From assembly GCF_029784135.1 (NCBI RefSeq), contig NC_073745.1, positions 45,863,521 to 45,927,520 of the forward strand: a stretch of DNA of 64,000 nucleotides, given 5' to 3'. Shown piece after piece: positions 12,201 to 25,015 of this stretch. The DNA is from Toxorhynchites rutilus septentrionalis (Eukaryota > Arthropoda > Insecta > Diptera > Culicidae). Within the stretch, counting starts at the first letter, position 1. Each line of letters opens with the position of its first letter. The notes under the pieces were generated by a model that saw nothing but the letters and a program-made list of their open reading frames with translations, was not told the origin of the DNA and ran no database searches. Made by a program: the position numbers and the translations under genes.

Positions 12201-14938
12201 ATTCGCTGCCCCAAAGTCCGGAAATGGACTTACGAGAGCGCATCGTAAACTTAATCCGTTGACGAGACGAAAACCGATGAGCGGATTTCGTCCGAGTCTC
12301 GCTCGGACGCTTTTATTAGTTCTCTTCTGCACTGCTGCATATTATCCATCGGTATGTTTGGGTTGTGCCACCACCACTTACCCCGCGCGCTACAGTACAG
12401 AAATAAATGTGGACCAGGAAAAAAAATTGTGCCCATAAAAACGGCACGTAAACTTTTGCTACCGGTCGTCTTCTTCGGTCGTCCTTCGAGCTTCAGAAAT
12501 CATAAATGCATACCGCGAGCAGAAGTGCATGTGGACTCAGAATTTCACGGTCAGTCTGCTGCCCACTCCGGAGTCGCATGACGTGAAAGGTAAATAATGA
12601 ATGAGAAATGGTGCGCCTTCCTCCCGGTGGAGGACTTTGCCTTAATGGGGAAGCGATTTGTAAGTTTATTTTTAATGCCTTCTTGATGTTTATGGCATCC
12701 GCTTTTTATTGGCAGCGGGCATTTGCGTTTGCTTTGCAGAAGACGACTCTCTAACGGGACATCGGAGCTAGAGTGCGTCTAACGAATCGATCTATTTTCC
12801 TGAACCTCAAATAAAATTTTGAAGGTCTATGTATATTGCTGCTTCCAGAGAAACGTGCGCATCCTGATTTACAACGGCAGACACAACTAGATTTACAACC
12901 ACCTTCCGAAGGCTCGGATTCCTCCGGGGTAACATTCGGCTCTGAAAAGAGCCCCCAGCAAACAAACCATGAAATGCACATTATTACCAAAGCCTCTCTG
13001 CCCCTTTTCCCCGCAAACAAACATTAAATCGAAAAATATAGATTTATGATCTGTACCCAAAGCTTCCCCCAGAAACCGATAAACAGACGAAACAAAACGT
13101 TAATTTGGTAGAAGGTATTCCGGCTTTTTGGAGGCCTCAAAAACTTTGCGATCTCTCCCTCTGCCTGAAGCTATATCTTTTTGCGGTTCTCTCCTCCGAC
13201 CCGACTCACAATCACACAATCCTTGTGTCTTTGTGCCATTGGGCAGTCGAACCTTGAAAAGATGAAGAATGCAAATTCTTCTGCCTCTAATTTGTTTGAT
13301 TTATTGCCGGGCCAATGAGAGAAAAAAATAAACCAAACTTCTCCGTTCCCGAGAATCCTGGCCACGCAATCGGAAGGCCCTCTGGGGGCTACCGTGCCAG
13401 TGCCTAATGACAGTCCCTTTTGCCTCGGCGTTCTTCTCTTAATTGTTGGGTTCTTTCTCTGTCGTTCGTGGAATTGAAGCATACGATTCGTTTGTTTTTC
13501 GAAGATGAAACAAATCTATGTCGTATCCTGATAAGTTTTTTCGCAATTCGAGATACATTTAATTGATTGTCGACACATTGTAAACCCATGTTAGCTAAGC
13601 TCTGTTCAGCTAATCGGCGTGAAACAGAGAGCCGTTACTCAGGTAATACACATTGTCAACACGATTCGAAAGCAAACATGCAAATTCAACCAGGGATTTA
13701 CTGGAAGTACAACAATCTCCCACATCTCGGTGGGGAAAGCAATCGATCACACAGATCTCGTTCCCATCTCCAGCGCACAGCCTGATACAAGTGTTGATTT
13801 TCACCCCCGACGCAACCGCGCCTTTCCTCAAAAACAACAACATCAGATGAAACACAAGAAAAATTCCTTGTTTCACTAGGAACAGCAGAGAAAAAGGCAC
13901 AACTGGCAAGCCAACATCAAACAAAACAACGTGTTTCAATCTGGGCGCGTGGGTGCGATTGTCGTCTCCACTCGCACTCTCCCGCAGGCTTCGTCGCACA
14001 TGCTAATTTATCCGATGTACGCGGGCGCGACAACTATCGCAACATACATTTTCTCATGTTGTGCTCTTGCAAGGGGCCTGACGAATGTGTGTGTGTGTGT
14101 GTCTGTGTGTCGGGGCCGACCGCATCGTGTTCCAATAGCGCACCCATTCCACACGCGAGAAACGAGAAGCGAGAGGCAGCAGCAGCACAACAAGGGAGGG
14201 GAGGATTGTCATGTCAAAGGCAGCACGGATTTACGCCCACTAATTATAGCCTCCAAGCGCAGCAAGCCACCGCCGCCAAACCAATCGATGCGGCAGATAT
14301 TTGGTCGCATTCTCAGGGTCGCGCGAGGAGCGATCTTTATCGCAAACATCGAACGGATCTGAAGTAGAATACGAGAGAAAAAGACACGAAGAGATGCTTC
14401 AAAATGGGAAATCGGCCGCTCCCCTTGAATGGAACATCTTCGATATGAATCAGAATTTCAAAAAAAAAAATGGATAATTAATTTCAAGGGATATCGTGCG
14501 GGATCCTCGACGAAAACGAACGCATTACGATCATGAGATGAATAAATTAATTATTTGCACGGCCCATTTGCAGCAAAACCGAGGGAATTACGTTGGATTT
14601 ATGCTTTTCGTGCCATTGCACATAGTTTCTGGAGCGCGATAATTAAAACGGTTTCGTTATGAGGCGAAACCGCTGTTGCTGGATTGAGGAACCACACTTC
14701 AGTCAGCAGCCTTGAGTGGATCGTTGATCTCCGCCTCGGCTGGGAGCAATATCAAGACCCTCAAATTGGTTTCAATCAGCGTTGAAACAAAACAGCGCAC
14801 AGCGCCTCTCGAACGAGATCTCTCGTCATTCGCGAGCATCCATGAAATTGTCCAAATCATCCCCACGCGAGCACTTTCTACTAAACGACGGCAATCATAT
14901 TCTCGAGGGTTCCAAAAATGGAAGCACAACGCACTCAC
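9207..14938. other. Likely first intron of the MOXD1-like gene; no other gene seen
   Basis: The left part (to about 11900) is AT-rich. From about 12000 the sequence becomes GC-richer, with short overlapping frames on both strands and a (TG)n tract near 14083-14110. Small tandem duplications are visible at about 10283-10331 (unit about 20 bases) and 11446-11490 (unit about 25 bases). No exon of the MOXD1-like gene can be recognised here, although the gene reads in this direction. Confidence 0.5.
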
Positions 14939-15220
14939 CTGAAAGTGAACCTGGCCGTTATCGACCCACCCGATCACGATGTCGGCCCCATAGATCGATC
15001 CGTCTGTCGAGAATCCTAGCCCCACGTAGCCCAAGGTGCGGGCCTGTACCTCGAACGTGATGTCCTGATTGTTGCTGATGCTCCACAGCAGCCGATAGTT
15101 TTCGTCCAGATCGACCGCGTGGTCCCAGTGGGCACCTGCCACGGTAGCGGTGGCCGCCACCGTCACCAGCAGCACCACCGATAGCACTTTGGATGAGTTG
15201 CTCATGGTTGCTTTCTTCAT
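14939..15220 (-). CDS. MOXD1: MOXD1-like copper monooxygenase, first coding exon (signal peptide and start of DOMON domain)
   Basis: The exon encodes 94 residues and ends exactly on a codon at CAG, followed by the splice donor GTGAGT (14938 downwards), giving a phase-0 intron. Residues 1-30 form a hydrophobic secretion signal (core VLSVVLLVTVAATATVAGA). Then comes the start of a DOMON domain with the typical blocks DENYRLLWSI, ITFEVQARTLGYVGLGFS and GADIVIGWVDNGQVHFQ. In the DBH/MOXD family the DOMON domain precedes two copper type II monooxygenase domains that hydroxylate small amines or related substrates in the secretory pathway; those domains are not in this window. The ATG at 15220 is upstream-most in frame, but the ATG at 15205 has a better context (GCAACCATGA) and would shorten the protein by five residues. 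A Tbh or other DOMON protein is a weaker alternative. Confidence 0.82.
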
Positions 15221-15540
15221 CACTCGTTTCTCTTATTCTTTTTTTCGATATTTTGTTATATTATGCGTTGTTTTGTTTTCACTCCACGACAGGATAATTG
15301 TGTTGTTGATTGATGGATTCGAATGCCTCAATTCCTCCAATCTATTTTCGGCTCTAGTTTCACACCATCACACCACTCTACACACTGAAACACTGCACCC
15401 TCTTTGCAAGGGGGAATTTTTTGAAGCCAATTGATGGAATTAATCACCGGAGATCTTGTTGCGTTGCGTGTTCACCACCGTTCTTCACTCATAGTAGAGG
15501 CGGAGCTCTTGCCCTATCGGATGCTCCCAGAAATGGGGAT
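15221..15540 (-). other. 5' UTR part of the MOXD1-like exon with upstream splice acceptor
   Basis: Upstream of the start codon the minus strand continues without an in-frame coding extension to a convincing splice acceptor: a long pyrimidine-rich tract, then TTTCTCGTTTCAG ending at 15541. The exon therefore probably runs 15540-14939, with at least one further non-coding exon and the promoter at higher coordinates. A short upstream ORF (ATG AGT GAA GAA CGG TGG TGA) lies in this leader and may dampen translation. No promoter can be assigned. Confidence 0.55.
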
Positions 15541-16084
15541 CTGAAACGAGAAAAGTAATTGATTTTGAATATACAATTGTTTTAGATTGAAAAAAAAGAT
15601 TAAAAAAAAATTATTACATAGTTTTGGGTTACTAATTTACTAGACATGCTAAGTGTTTGTCAAAAGATGGCTCCAGCAGTCATAGACAACGCGTGAGTTG
15701 TCCAATCAGCAATGGTGTGTGTTTTTTTATCGTTTCTATCGGTTTCGTTTAGCAGAAAACTTTGAACCACAAATACTATTTCTACTCAAGGAGGCACATT
15801 AGTAGTAGTGATCGCTTCATACATAGCTGACTGCCCTGTCGTACTTGAAGATGCAGAAAAGTGTTTGAATGACGGCGAGTTCAGATGGAAGGTTTGGGTC
15901 CGGTAGTCATTACTGCTAATTTCGTTATTTCGTAGTTTGAGTGCAGGTTGTGTTGTATAGTCAAGTGTAGCCAAAACATCGGGAAATTAGCAAACGCATT
16001 GGTTATCTGCTTCGAAACATTACTGATTTTGTTTAACGCCATTTATGTTAGGTCGTGTGAAAATATCTGATTATGTACAAAATA
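15541..16084. other. Intronic sequence containing a dispersed repeat
   Basis: This is upstream intron sequence of the MOXD1-like gene if the acceptor at 15540 is used. Apart from the repeat at 15786-15975 nothing is recognised. Confidence 0.4.
15786..15975 (-). repeat. Dispersed repeat, shared with 36280-36362 on the plus strand
   Basis: On the minus strand the segment TATGTATGAAGCGATCACTA and its neighbours (about 80 bases) match the plus strand at 36280-36362 with few differences. It contains a 62-codon frame (AMYEAITTTN) that also appears, frameshifted, in the second copy. This suggests a common mobile or coding origin. The family is not recognised. Confidence 0.6.
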
Positions 16085-16720
16085 ATCTTCATTTGCGGGT
16101 GGCATTGAAAAGTTTTCGGAAATGCTGCTCGAGATAGAATAACGTTCCGTGTTCCATCATCTCAAAAACGGTTATATCTATGTTGATAACCGTCCGCGAA
16201 AAGACCAAAAATCTCGAAAGATGCCAAAACGAAGGCATTGATCGATGAGGATTCGTGCCAAATGCAAGAAGAGCATGTGTGATGAATAAAGGCTTCATTA
16301 CAGCAACCCAATTGTAGTAAATCATGTGGACTGCCCACCACAGTGATGGTTATTATATGCATTTGTTAGGACCATGTCGGAGATCTTCATTATGAGCAAT
16401 TGACAAAACCATTACTGGGGAACAGTATCGGATTCGCATCAATTGAAGCCGTGAGCCGAGTACATCATAGAAAAAACGACAACAATACGAGCAGAGGCAT
16501 GCAACAGGTATTCTACAGCATGACAACGCTCGAACTCACGATACCAAGCTTGTTAAAACCAACTTGAAAACACTCGAATAGCAATTCATACCCCACCCGC
16601 CGGGTTTCCGAGATATTTCGTCATCTGATCATTATTTGCTCTGTTCGATGGCACATGGGCTGTCTGATCAACATTTCCGCTCATAGGAAGACATAAAAAA
16701 ATTGCTTAATTAGTTGGTAG
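16085..16720 (+). pseudogene. mariner transposase pseudogene
   Basis: Translating the plus strand across frames recovers mariner signatures in order: a segment resembling the catalytic region (near 16200-16330), then LQHDNARTH with the second catalytic aspartate (near 16515-16545), PHPPGFRDISSSDHYLL corresponding to the third-aspartate block, and SMAHGLSDQHFRS near 16645-16685, a block typical of one insect mariner subfamily. Many stops and frameshifts are present, so it is an old dead copy. No terminal repeats were found. Confidence 0.8.
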
Positions 16721-19437
16721 TCTCATGAAAATTATGTTACGGAATTCTAGTTCTGCCAGCAAATTGAGTAGGAATTGTAGCTAGTGCTAGACAACTTTTT
16801 GAATGGTTCATTTATTAACATTTATTTAAAAATAAGTTTGGTTTTACACGAGGAAAAAAGGGACAACGAGAGCTCAATTGTGTACCTTATAAGAAAGTGC
16901 AAAGATATCTGAATGAATCACACAAATCTATTCAGTAAACGGAAAACGTTTTATGTAGTTACCTTGATTGCAGCACCAAAAAGTTCGCATCAGGACAAAT
17001 GAAACCACAACTTGAATACAACATTTGTATTTACCTAATTCAAAGGTAATATTAAACTTTTTTATCAGGTCTAGGGTCTTATGATAAGCAATACAGGGTT
17101 CGTCAATGGAGATGCAGGAAAAAACGTCAGTTGACCTTTTTTCTTTCTGCATGTTTAAGTCTAATAATTGGAAAATTTCATCACGAGGTCGTATTCGATG
17201 GATGACCGTGGAGAAAATATAAAACAACACTATAGAAATTCAAAAAAAAATCGATCAGCTAAGTACCGTGTACATTCCAAAACACGGAGGCTTAAATCTA
17301 ACTTGCCCAAAGCTGAATATTGGTACGTTGGACGGCTTTCTTCCACTTTTTACCATTGAACTGGTTAGTTAGCAATTGACTCTGAGGTGTAATAACAAAC
17401 CTCCCAACAGCACTCTTAATCGTCAATGCACCGCTGTTTTGTTGTTATCGGTATCCAGTTCGGGGTGACTAAATTCTGTAACCGGTATGACTAAGGTGCA
17501 CCTAGAAGTTGTAATAAGAACCCCACCCAGCCTTACCCCAGCCATAAGGTATTGTAACGACTCCTCAGTTGGAAACTCAATGTTTTTGTTATGATCTATT
17601 CGGATTTGCTGGTATGTTGAACATCCTATATAGATGATATAGTTAGCAAGGTTGTGATAAGTGGTTGGAAGCTGAAATTATTATTTTACTTGTTTCTTTC
17701 ACTCAGCCATTGTCCTGTTTCATTCACTTCCGCGTCCATTTCCAATAAATTTGAGAAGAAGAATTTGATTGGAGCTGCTCGAATGAACGTTTAATTGGTT
17801 TCATTTTACCAAAATGAAGGATCCTAGACCGGTGTCCAGAAAAAATGCTGCCTTTAAAACGGGATATCAGTCACGCTTACCACAACACCACCAGCGCTGG
17901 CAACAGATTACCTGTGTTGGCCTACCTCATAAGCTCACATTGAATATCAGAACAATAATGCATCGAGTAATGTAGCATACCTGGAGGTTATACCAGTATA
18001 CTTTGGGGCGAACAAATGTCAAAATAATGCCAGTCGGTTAGTCGTTCGATTAATTCAAATAATCGAATATCTGCCATTTTAATCGAGTAATTTTGCATCG
18101 AATAATGGTAGAACAGATAGAAAAAAGAAGACAATTTGACATTTTCATTAATTTGTTTTTTACTTGACAACATGATATTTGTTGACTGTTTTTGGAGGGA
18201 ACCTTTGATGAAAAAACGCTTATTATTGCCCAAAAATAACATGCCTATCATATGATAGACATGCCCTATATACTGACCAACCTACCCCGTGTGTGGTGTT
18301 AGTTTGTCAATTTATTCTGAAATATAAAAACGTCAAATAAAACAAAAATATCAAATTAATGATTCTCTGATCATTTTTCGTTCAAAGGGTAAAAGGTAGA
18401 CTTTTTTTATTAATCCGTTTATTTTTATAGTCTCAGTTACATAGGTTTGAAGGAACCACGCTCTTAACTATATTCTTACTAGAAAATATTAACATGTTTC
18501 CTAAATTCTATGGTTAATAAAACAGGAAACCGAATACTCGCGGTCGACTCGAGTTTAGAAGGGTTTCGCATTGAAGGTAAGCTTCATTGTGGTACATAAC
18601 ACTCTAACGCAAAACCTCGTGCTACAAAGTTGTAACCAAATTTAATCAAAAATGACCAACTAGCCCCGCCCTACCCTACACGAAGGGGAGTATATTTTTG
18701 CTTCATTGAGCGTAAAAAGAGAGCCGCGATATATTGACCCAGCATGAGTCAGCTGCGATTTGAAGTTCGGTAGGCTCATTATTGAGCGACGATTTGTCGT
18801 CGATAATGAACTTGTCAGGCCCTGATCGCGTTGTTTTGTTCAGAATTGAACTGACCGATAAATCGAACCAAAAAACAAAATCTTTTATCGCTTTTTAAAT
18901 TCGAAAAGCGTGTGAATTTGTCAATTTGAAATTTCGGTGAGGATTTTCTGCTCCGCTGGAGCTATTTTGTACGAAAATTCTGTGAATCAGAGATTATATT
19001 TTTTGAAAAAAAGCTCACATTTTTCAATGAGCAAATGCAAGTGCTTTTTGAACTAATAAAACTGGTTCTAATTCATTTTATTATCGAATTCTATTTCGTA
19101 TGAAAAACAAAAAAATCCGGAAAAGCCGGATTTGAATTGACAAAATTCACCAAACTTTTACAAATTCTATGCAACCCTATGTGACCACTGTTCAACTCCG
19201 ATGGGATCAGATTAATTTTGCCTGCCAACTACCACGTGCGACGTAGATGATTCCAATTTATAACTAGATGCCATTGTGTTGGTGACAACAATATAATGTG
19301 CGGTTTTCATATGTGTGTTTGTGGTAGTGAGCAGTGTTAACAAATGTGTTCGATTATTTGCCGTTTTTCCTTGTTTCATCGTATTATACTTCTGGATAAG
19401 ATGTTTGTATTCCGGAAGTGAAAGCATCGCAAAACAT
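16721..19437. other. No recognisable gene
   Basis: The sequence is AT-rich with scattered short frames. A 100-codon minus frame at 16928-17230 matches no family I know and begins without a convincing start. Sequence at 17940-18110 repeats ATCGAGTAAT/ATCGAATAAT motifs, possibly an eroded element. Confidence 0.4.
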
Positions 19438-20244
19438 CAGTGGTTTTCAACCATTTCTGCTCCATTCCCCCCTTTACGAAAATTAATCCCAATGCTTCCA
19501 CCTATCAGTATTTTGTAAGAAAGTCTGTAGCATATCAGTAAAATATTGAAAGAATACAAACGGCTTTCAAGTTATATTCGCAACAAATATGATTTTGTAC
19601 TTGTATCTGATTACAAAAAAGGTATATAAAGTTTGTATGGCACCTGCGTCTGAATGATTTCCGCCAAAATCGTAATTCTTGAGCACGTTATCGAAAAGCA
19701 CACCTCATGTCATCTTCGATATCCACTCTGTTACGGTGTTTTCTTTCCAGAAATCCAGATTCGCATAAATACTACACATAAGACAACAACACTCGTAACG
19801 CTTAATTCGCATATCAGGATAAAAATCGATCATTTGCAGATCGATGAGTTTGTTCTGAAATTAATCCGGAACTTTCGTCACTGCCAGTTGAAAGGGAATT
19901 CAAACCATGTCCAAATCTTGTTCTTTGATATAAGAAAAATATGTTTCCAGTTTAACTTGTTGTAAAAAATCTTGACAAATGCTGTACAATTTCCTTTTTA
20001 ATAGTCTTCTGTACTGTTTCGTCGTCTGTTCCATCATCATTCTCCGACGAAAGTCTTTTAAACTTTGTGAAGTTGTTCAATTGAACATTACATTTCAGAT
20101 TTGGAAATGTTTGCCGAGGATCGCAAATTTTAGCGTATCCAATAAAGTTTTTGTGGCAATTTTTGTTAATCATTGTCAAATTCCCCCCTTTTAAAGGCCA
20201 AATTCCCCAATAGGGGGGAATTCCCCACCGGTTGAAAATCACTG
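19438..20244 (-). mobile_element. hAT element remnant (ZBED5/Buster-like transposase C-terminus)
   Basis: Terminal inverted repeats CAGTGGTTTTCAACC and GGTTGAAAATCACTG bound the element. The minus strand between them carries a fragmented hAT transposase C-terminal region in several frames: KKEIVQHLSRFF, then STGSDESSGLISEQTHRSAN (near 19860), then VDIEDDMRCA (near 19710), which is the conserved tail of the hAT dimerisation region. The right flank is GTCTACAC and the left flank CAAAACAT; these do not match, so a perfect 8-bp duplication is not preserved or one end is rearranged. The element is internally deleted and dead. Confidence 0.75.
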
Positions 20245-23200
20245 GTCTACACAGATCACATCTTTTGACGTTTTTGTTTCGATTGAATTCCGACAAATCT
20301 CGCCAGTTAATCTAGGAGAACAAAACCAGCGCATCGACTCCATGTAGCAGGGTTAGGAATATCGAGCAGCAAAAGATCGATCATCAATAAGATCTTCTAA
20401 ATTCAACAGACTTTTTTTTTATTTTAATAGAAGGAATGGTGTGAAAATAGCTCTGCATTTAAAATTCTATTATTTCTTACTTTGGTATTTGGTTTGAGTT
20501 GAAAGTGCGTTTAAAGTTTGTGTGAACTCAAGTTGCTAAAAATCCATTTTGCCCAACAAGAAACTCTGAGTTCAGTAGCAGAATATCTCCTCAAATTTCG
20601 GTTACTCACCCGGTGAAACCGCTCTGCAGTTAGCACTTTTTGTTTATTTTACAGCCCCCCATATGATGACTCTATACCATCATCGTGCACCGTCGATGAC
20701 GGATAATCTTCATCAGCGCGTTGTCGCGGGGTTGATTTTATTGTGACACGAATGTGAACGATGTAAACTTTTTCGCTTTAACGAGGGAAAACGTAAAATT
20801 AAAACTTTTTCTCACCTTGAAGGGGGAGGGTGGAGATTTTACAATCTTCTCATACGACACTCCACCACTCCGACGAAGAAAGCACTCGGAGTCTGGTTCT
20901 GATCCAACCGTGTATTTAGGGTACTAAAGGATAATTTGTGTGTGTACAATTTAATCCCAATCTCGAGCGGCAAGAAAAAAACGATGCCGGCGGAAAAAAG
21001 GTACACAACACGCATGTTTCGTGCTCCATGACAAAGTGACTGAAACGAGCAAAGTTGGTCCATAACCCCCTACCGTTGTAAGGGACACGCGCGCTATCGA
21101 GAGCTGGATTTAGCATTAATGGAATGGGAGCAGAACACAGCGAGATTAAAAAGTTTGTGGCCCAAATTCATTTTTCGTTTTTACGTTTTCCAGAAAAAGG
21201 CAGAGCTCCGTGGGAAGTGGAAATCCGCCACCAGGACTCTCCCGATAGCTACGTACGTAATCACCGATGGGAAATAGATTAGCGAAATTCCAGCCATAAA
21301 TTTCCCGCCGGTAATTTTGGATTGTCTGGATTCCGATGGATATTGGATTTCCATTATCGACTACAGAGATGGCATTGTTCGAATTACTTCGCCGCAGCGC
21401 GGCAGACACTTCCGGGCGCAGATGATTCTAACACACCTCTCCCGATGACACTACAAAGTAGGGGCTATCGAATGACGGAAATTTCTCGCGGGACATTACA
21501 TTTCCACTGGCAATGCTAATCCTCCGCCAGGCCCGAAAATCCTGGGCTCGAAATTCAATATGTGTGTGTTTGGGTGTGTGCGGTTTAGAGGGTAGCTGCG
21601 GAATGCGTAAATATGTGAGAACATGGATTTCCGATCCGAAGGCCCCGAGAGTTCTTGTCGCCTCTCACTCTTATTAACGAGGGAATATTTCCCCCACCCC
21701 CAACTCCGAGATTAGAAACGAGGAACCTGTGCTTGAGATAAAATATTGATCGGTATCTATCCGCTCCGGAGCGGAAGAGTGAGTGAAAGAGACCAGAACA
21801 ACCAGAAAAGGCAATAAAACTCAACGATAAGGGTTCGAATTTCTCCCCCGCCGCCATCGGTGGCGTTGAACAATGCCGGTACGTGCTGCCGATGGAAGCG
21901 CTGTTGACTCCCCCACTGCGTTTACCTGGCCTCAGGTGATACGGGTGGTGATGCTGCGAAGAACCACTTAAGTGGATCTCGGATGATTCGAACCGCCTGA
22001 AATGCTGGTAATGAAATGCCTCACCGCTTTAAAATCCTTTCCCGCCGATTTTTTGTCGACGGATTTTCGACAGCTTCGGCGGGAGACGGTGTCGGTGTCG
22101 ATTCGGATAATACAGGTGCTTCCGGGTCGGGTTACGCGCTTTCATCTTCTGCGGGTGGAAGTTGATCGATTCGCGTTGACATGGGCTCCCAAACGAGATT
22201 CGCAAAATACAGCCACTATTAAATGTACATTCACCAAAATTAACCCCGCCGTAACGAGGAGATGGACTTGGTTTGGTCCAGTTGTTGTCGAGGACGACGC
22301 GGCCAAAGCGGAATCTTAGATAAAAAAACAGAAAGAACATATTTTCCAACATCAATATTCCATGGCTTTTGTATTCATAATTCTTTTGTGTGTTTTGACA
22401 GCATTTATTCTGTTATTTATACACACGGAAACAGAAAGGAAGAGAGAACGAGTCTGACTGCTGGACAACAGCAGCGCTCTGCTTCGGACCGCTTCCCTTC
22501 GGGACAACAACAGACAGGAAAACTATTCACGACTGTGTGTTGTTTGTTTATGTAGAATATGATTTTCTGTTTGTACACCTTTGTCCCTGTTCGCATTTCG
22601 TACAGGGAAGATATGATCATCATAAAACATCACACCTTTTCTCATTTCCTTTGTGGCATCATCGTCGTTTCGCTCGCTTATTGTGTCCTGGTGACAGTTC
22701 TGCCTCACAACATTGTCGTTTTGCGCACAAAGGGACTCTTGCTCTTTTCCCCGAAGAAATCGTCCCTAAGCGCAGAGCTTAAGATTATTTTTTTTTTTGC
22801 TCTTCTTGCCCTGGACAAGGGGGTGGAGAAGTGCAAGAATGATAAATCAAACAAACATTGCTCTTTCTGCAGATTTGAAGTTAGAGGAAGACAGAGGAAA
22901 AAATCATACCCTGTCACTGTGTGATGTTTGCAATCGTCCATTCACCAGATCTTGCCCAAATTGAATTCCGTTCCAAGAATCCAACCAAAGCTAGACATTT
23001 CCCACACATGATGGGCAGGCAGGCATAAGCTGTGGGCTCGGAAAGACATGAAGCCAAAATATTTATATTAATGAATCCAACGCTCGCCTTGCTGTGCGTT
23101 TCCATAGACGCACACAAAGACCCACAAATGGCCAACCGGAGGCGTCCGGTAAGAACTTCATTTGATTTCCACGGAAAAAAACACGACGATCTGGGGGCGG

Positions 23201-24452
23201 AGAAGGAATCCTTTTGACTCGGTGGAATGATTTATCGGCCAGCCGTGCCCCGCAAAACTCGGGATGGAACCGAATTCCAAAGTTATGAAGTTATGAGGAA
23301 CTCCCTCCGTCCGTCGAAGCATGATTAAATGATTTTTAGGTATATGTAGTTTAATTATAAACGGTCTTTCTTCTCCCCTCGTAACCGTAATGGGTGTAAC
23401 TAATTTCGTTCTTATTTTTTCCTCGCTGCCAAACGGAAAAAAAGAAAAATTCCAAAACCCAACCAAAAAAAAAACAGAGCACAGTAACTTTGTGTTGCGT
23501 GTCTTGTGGTTTTGGGATGCGTTTTATGCGCGCCGTGAAGGCGTAATTAAATGCACGAAAATGCTCAGACCCAACAGAAGACCCAACAAGAACAGCGCAA
23601 TCGGGGCGCGCGAGAACTGTGAAGACGAGCCACTTTTTAATTGTGAAAGCAATTATCCCAGCTCGTTAAATTAGTTTCGTCGATTCTTTGCTGGGCAGGG
23701 TTGTTGCTGCTGGGAGGTGAAACTATTTGAAAAAGAAGAGAGCTAGTGAGAAAAAAAACTTTTTTTTTGGCCATTCTACTCGGGGCTCTGCCATGTCCGC
23801 TCCCGAGGGTGTGCGGGGAGACCGGTCCAAGGCAAGAAAAATTATCCTATTAGAGCGATTAAATAATTCACCTTCTTAAAAGCCTTCGCGACAGTGTCTG
23901 GAAGGTTTTTTTTTGGCTCTCTGATGGCTTGTCTCCGAGTCAGTGACGGCCCGAAAGGCAGGGGGCGCTATAAAACATTTAAGACTGTTTTCGATAATTA
24001 TCAAAGGTCTATGGAGAACCCGATCGAACGGTGGAACGTGGTATCTACCTGGATTTCTCGGGGATCGAGTCTACGAGCGTGTCTGAGTCATTCCCGCGAC
24101 GAAGGAACAAACAAGCGGACGATGCGGAGAAGATAATTGAGGAAGAAATCCATCGGCGACACTGACCTGTCACTTATCAATGACCGGGGTGGGCTTCATT
24201 CATGTCGGGACGGCAATGGACTCAGCCGGGAGGTGATCTCACCTCCATCGTGACGTCAACTCTGATAAGCTGGGTAGGATTTATGGGGCCCTGAAATGGT
24301 GTGGATTTCAGATTCATCTGATTTCAGAATCCTCTTTAATTCCATGTTCATTGGTTAGACTAACAAATCGACCATATTTCGGAAGATTAGAATATGTTTT
24401 TGGATTCGTAAATTTCAATATTCATGTCTTGGTCAGGAATTAGATAAAATAT
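20245..24452. other. Largely unique, GC-richer DNA without recognisable genes
   Basis: About 20600-24300 is GC-richer than the flanks and shows no transposon relics by eye. Many overlapping frames of 60-120 codons exist on both strands, but none has a recognisable domain. On the minus strand CACCGGGTGAGTAAC near 20608-20622 is a strong splice-donor-like sequence and could mark a non-coding exon of the MOXD1-like gene. This is inference only. Confidence 0.4.
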
Positions 24453-25015
24453 ATCTCATAGGGTTCCCGGAATAAATCGCCACAGAAAACGACTGCAACA
24501 GAAACCACCGCTTATAAAATGTGTAGTAGGCTATAAATATTGTGGCGCGGTATTGTATTTCAAAACAAGAATTAACCGGGCAAACGTATCGCCCCAGGCA
24601 AACGTAACGCCCCGGGCAGACGTATACCGTCCGACGCTCGCTAGAGCTCGGTCGGACATTGCTAAAGGATCGTATCCTATGTTTCAAACTAACCGGGCAA
24701 TCAGTGGATCCCAGGTTTGCGTGCGAGACACCGCCGCTTCCGACGGCGGGTCGGCGGTGGACTCGGATTGCGTCATCTTGGCGGCATGGGCCGCCTCGAT
24801 TCCTTATCCTCGCCAAATGGGGACTTCGTCCCCATTACATTGTCCTCAGAATAAATTTCGAAAAACGAGAACAAGAGAATAAATTTATAATAGAAATGTG
24901 AGGCACATGATGTTTTTCCCGCGCCAAATATTTCTAGCCTACTACACTTTTTCTAAGCGGTTGTTTCTGTTGCAGTTGTTTACTGTGGCGATTTATTCCG
25001 GTCACCATCTCATAG
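24453..25015. mobile_element. MULE-like MITE with ~85-bp TIRs and 9-bp target duplication
   Basis: The element at 24462-25006 (545 bp) is flanked by identical 9-bp direct repeats ATCTCATAG (24453-24461 and 25007-25015). The ends, GGTTCCCGGAATAAATCGCC and its near complement at the right, extend as inverted repeats for about 85 bases. Nine-base duplications with long TIRs are characteristic of Mutator-like elements. The interior holds a GC-rich array of GGGCAAACGTA/CGCCCC units (24578-24620) and no transposase. It is non-autonomous and looks relatively young, given the perfect duplication. Confidence 0.85.

Noticed and set aside
13610..14367. Several 65-143-codon frames on both strands
   Set aside because: They overlap each other, include a (TG)n tract, and have no recognisable domain.
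14699..14938. Extension of the MOXD1-like frame beyond the donor
   Set aside because: Sequence after the GTGAGT donor no longer resembles a DOMON domain; it is read-through into the intron.
14712..15434. Plus-strand frames opposite the MOXD1-like exon
   Set aside because: They are antisense shadows of the exon and leader.
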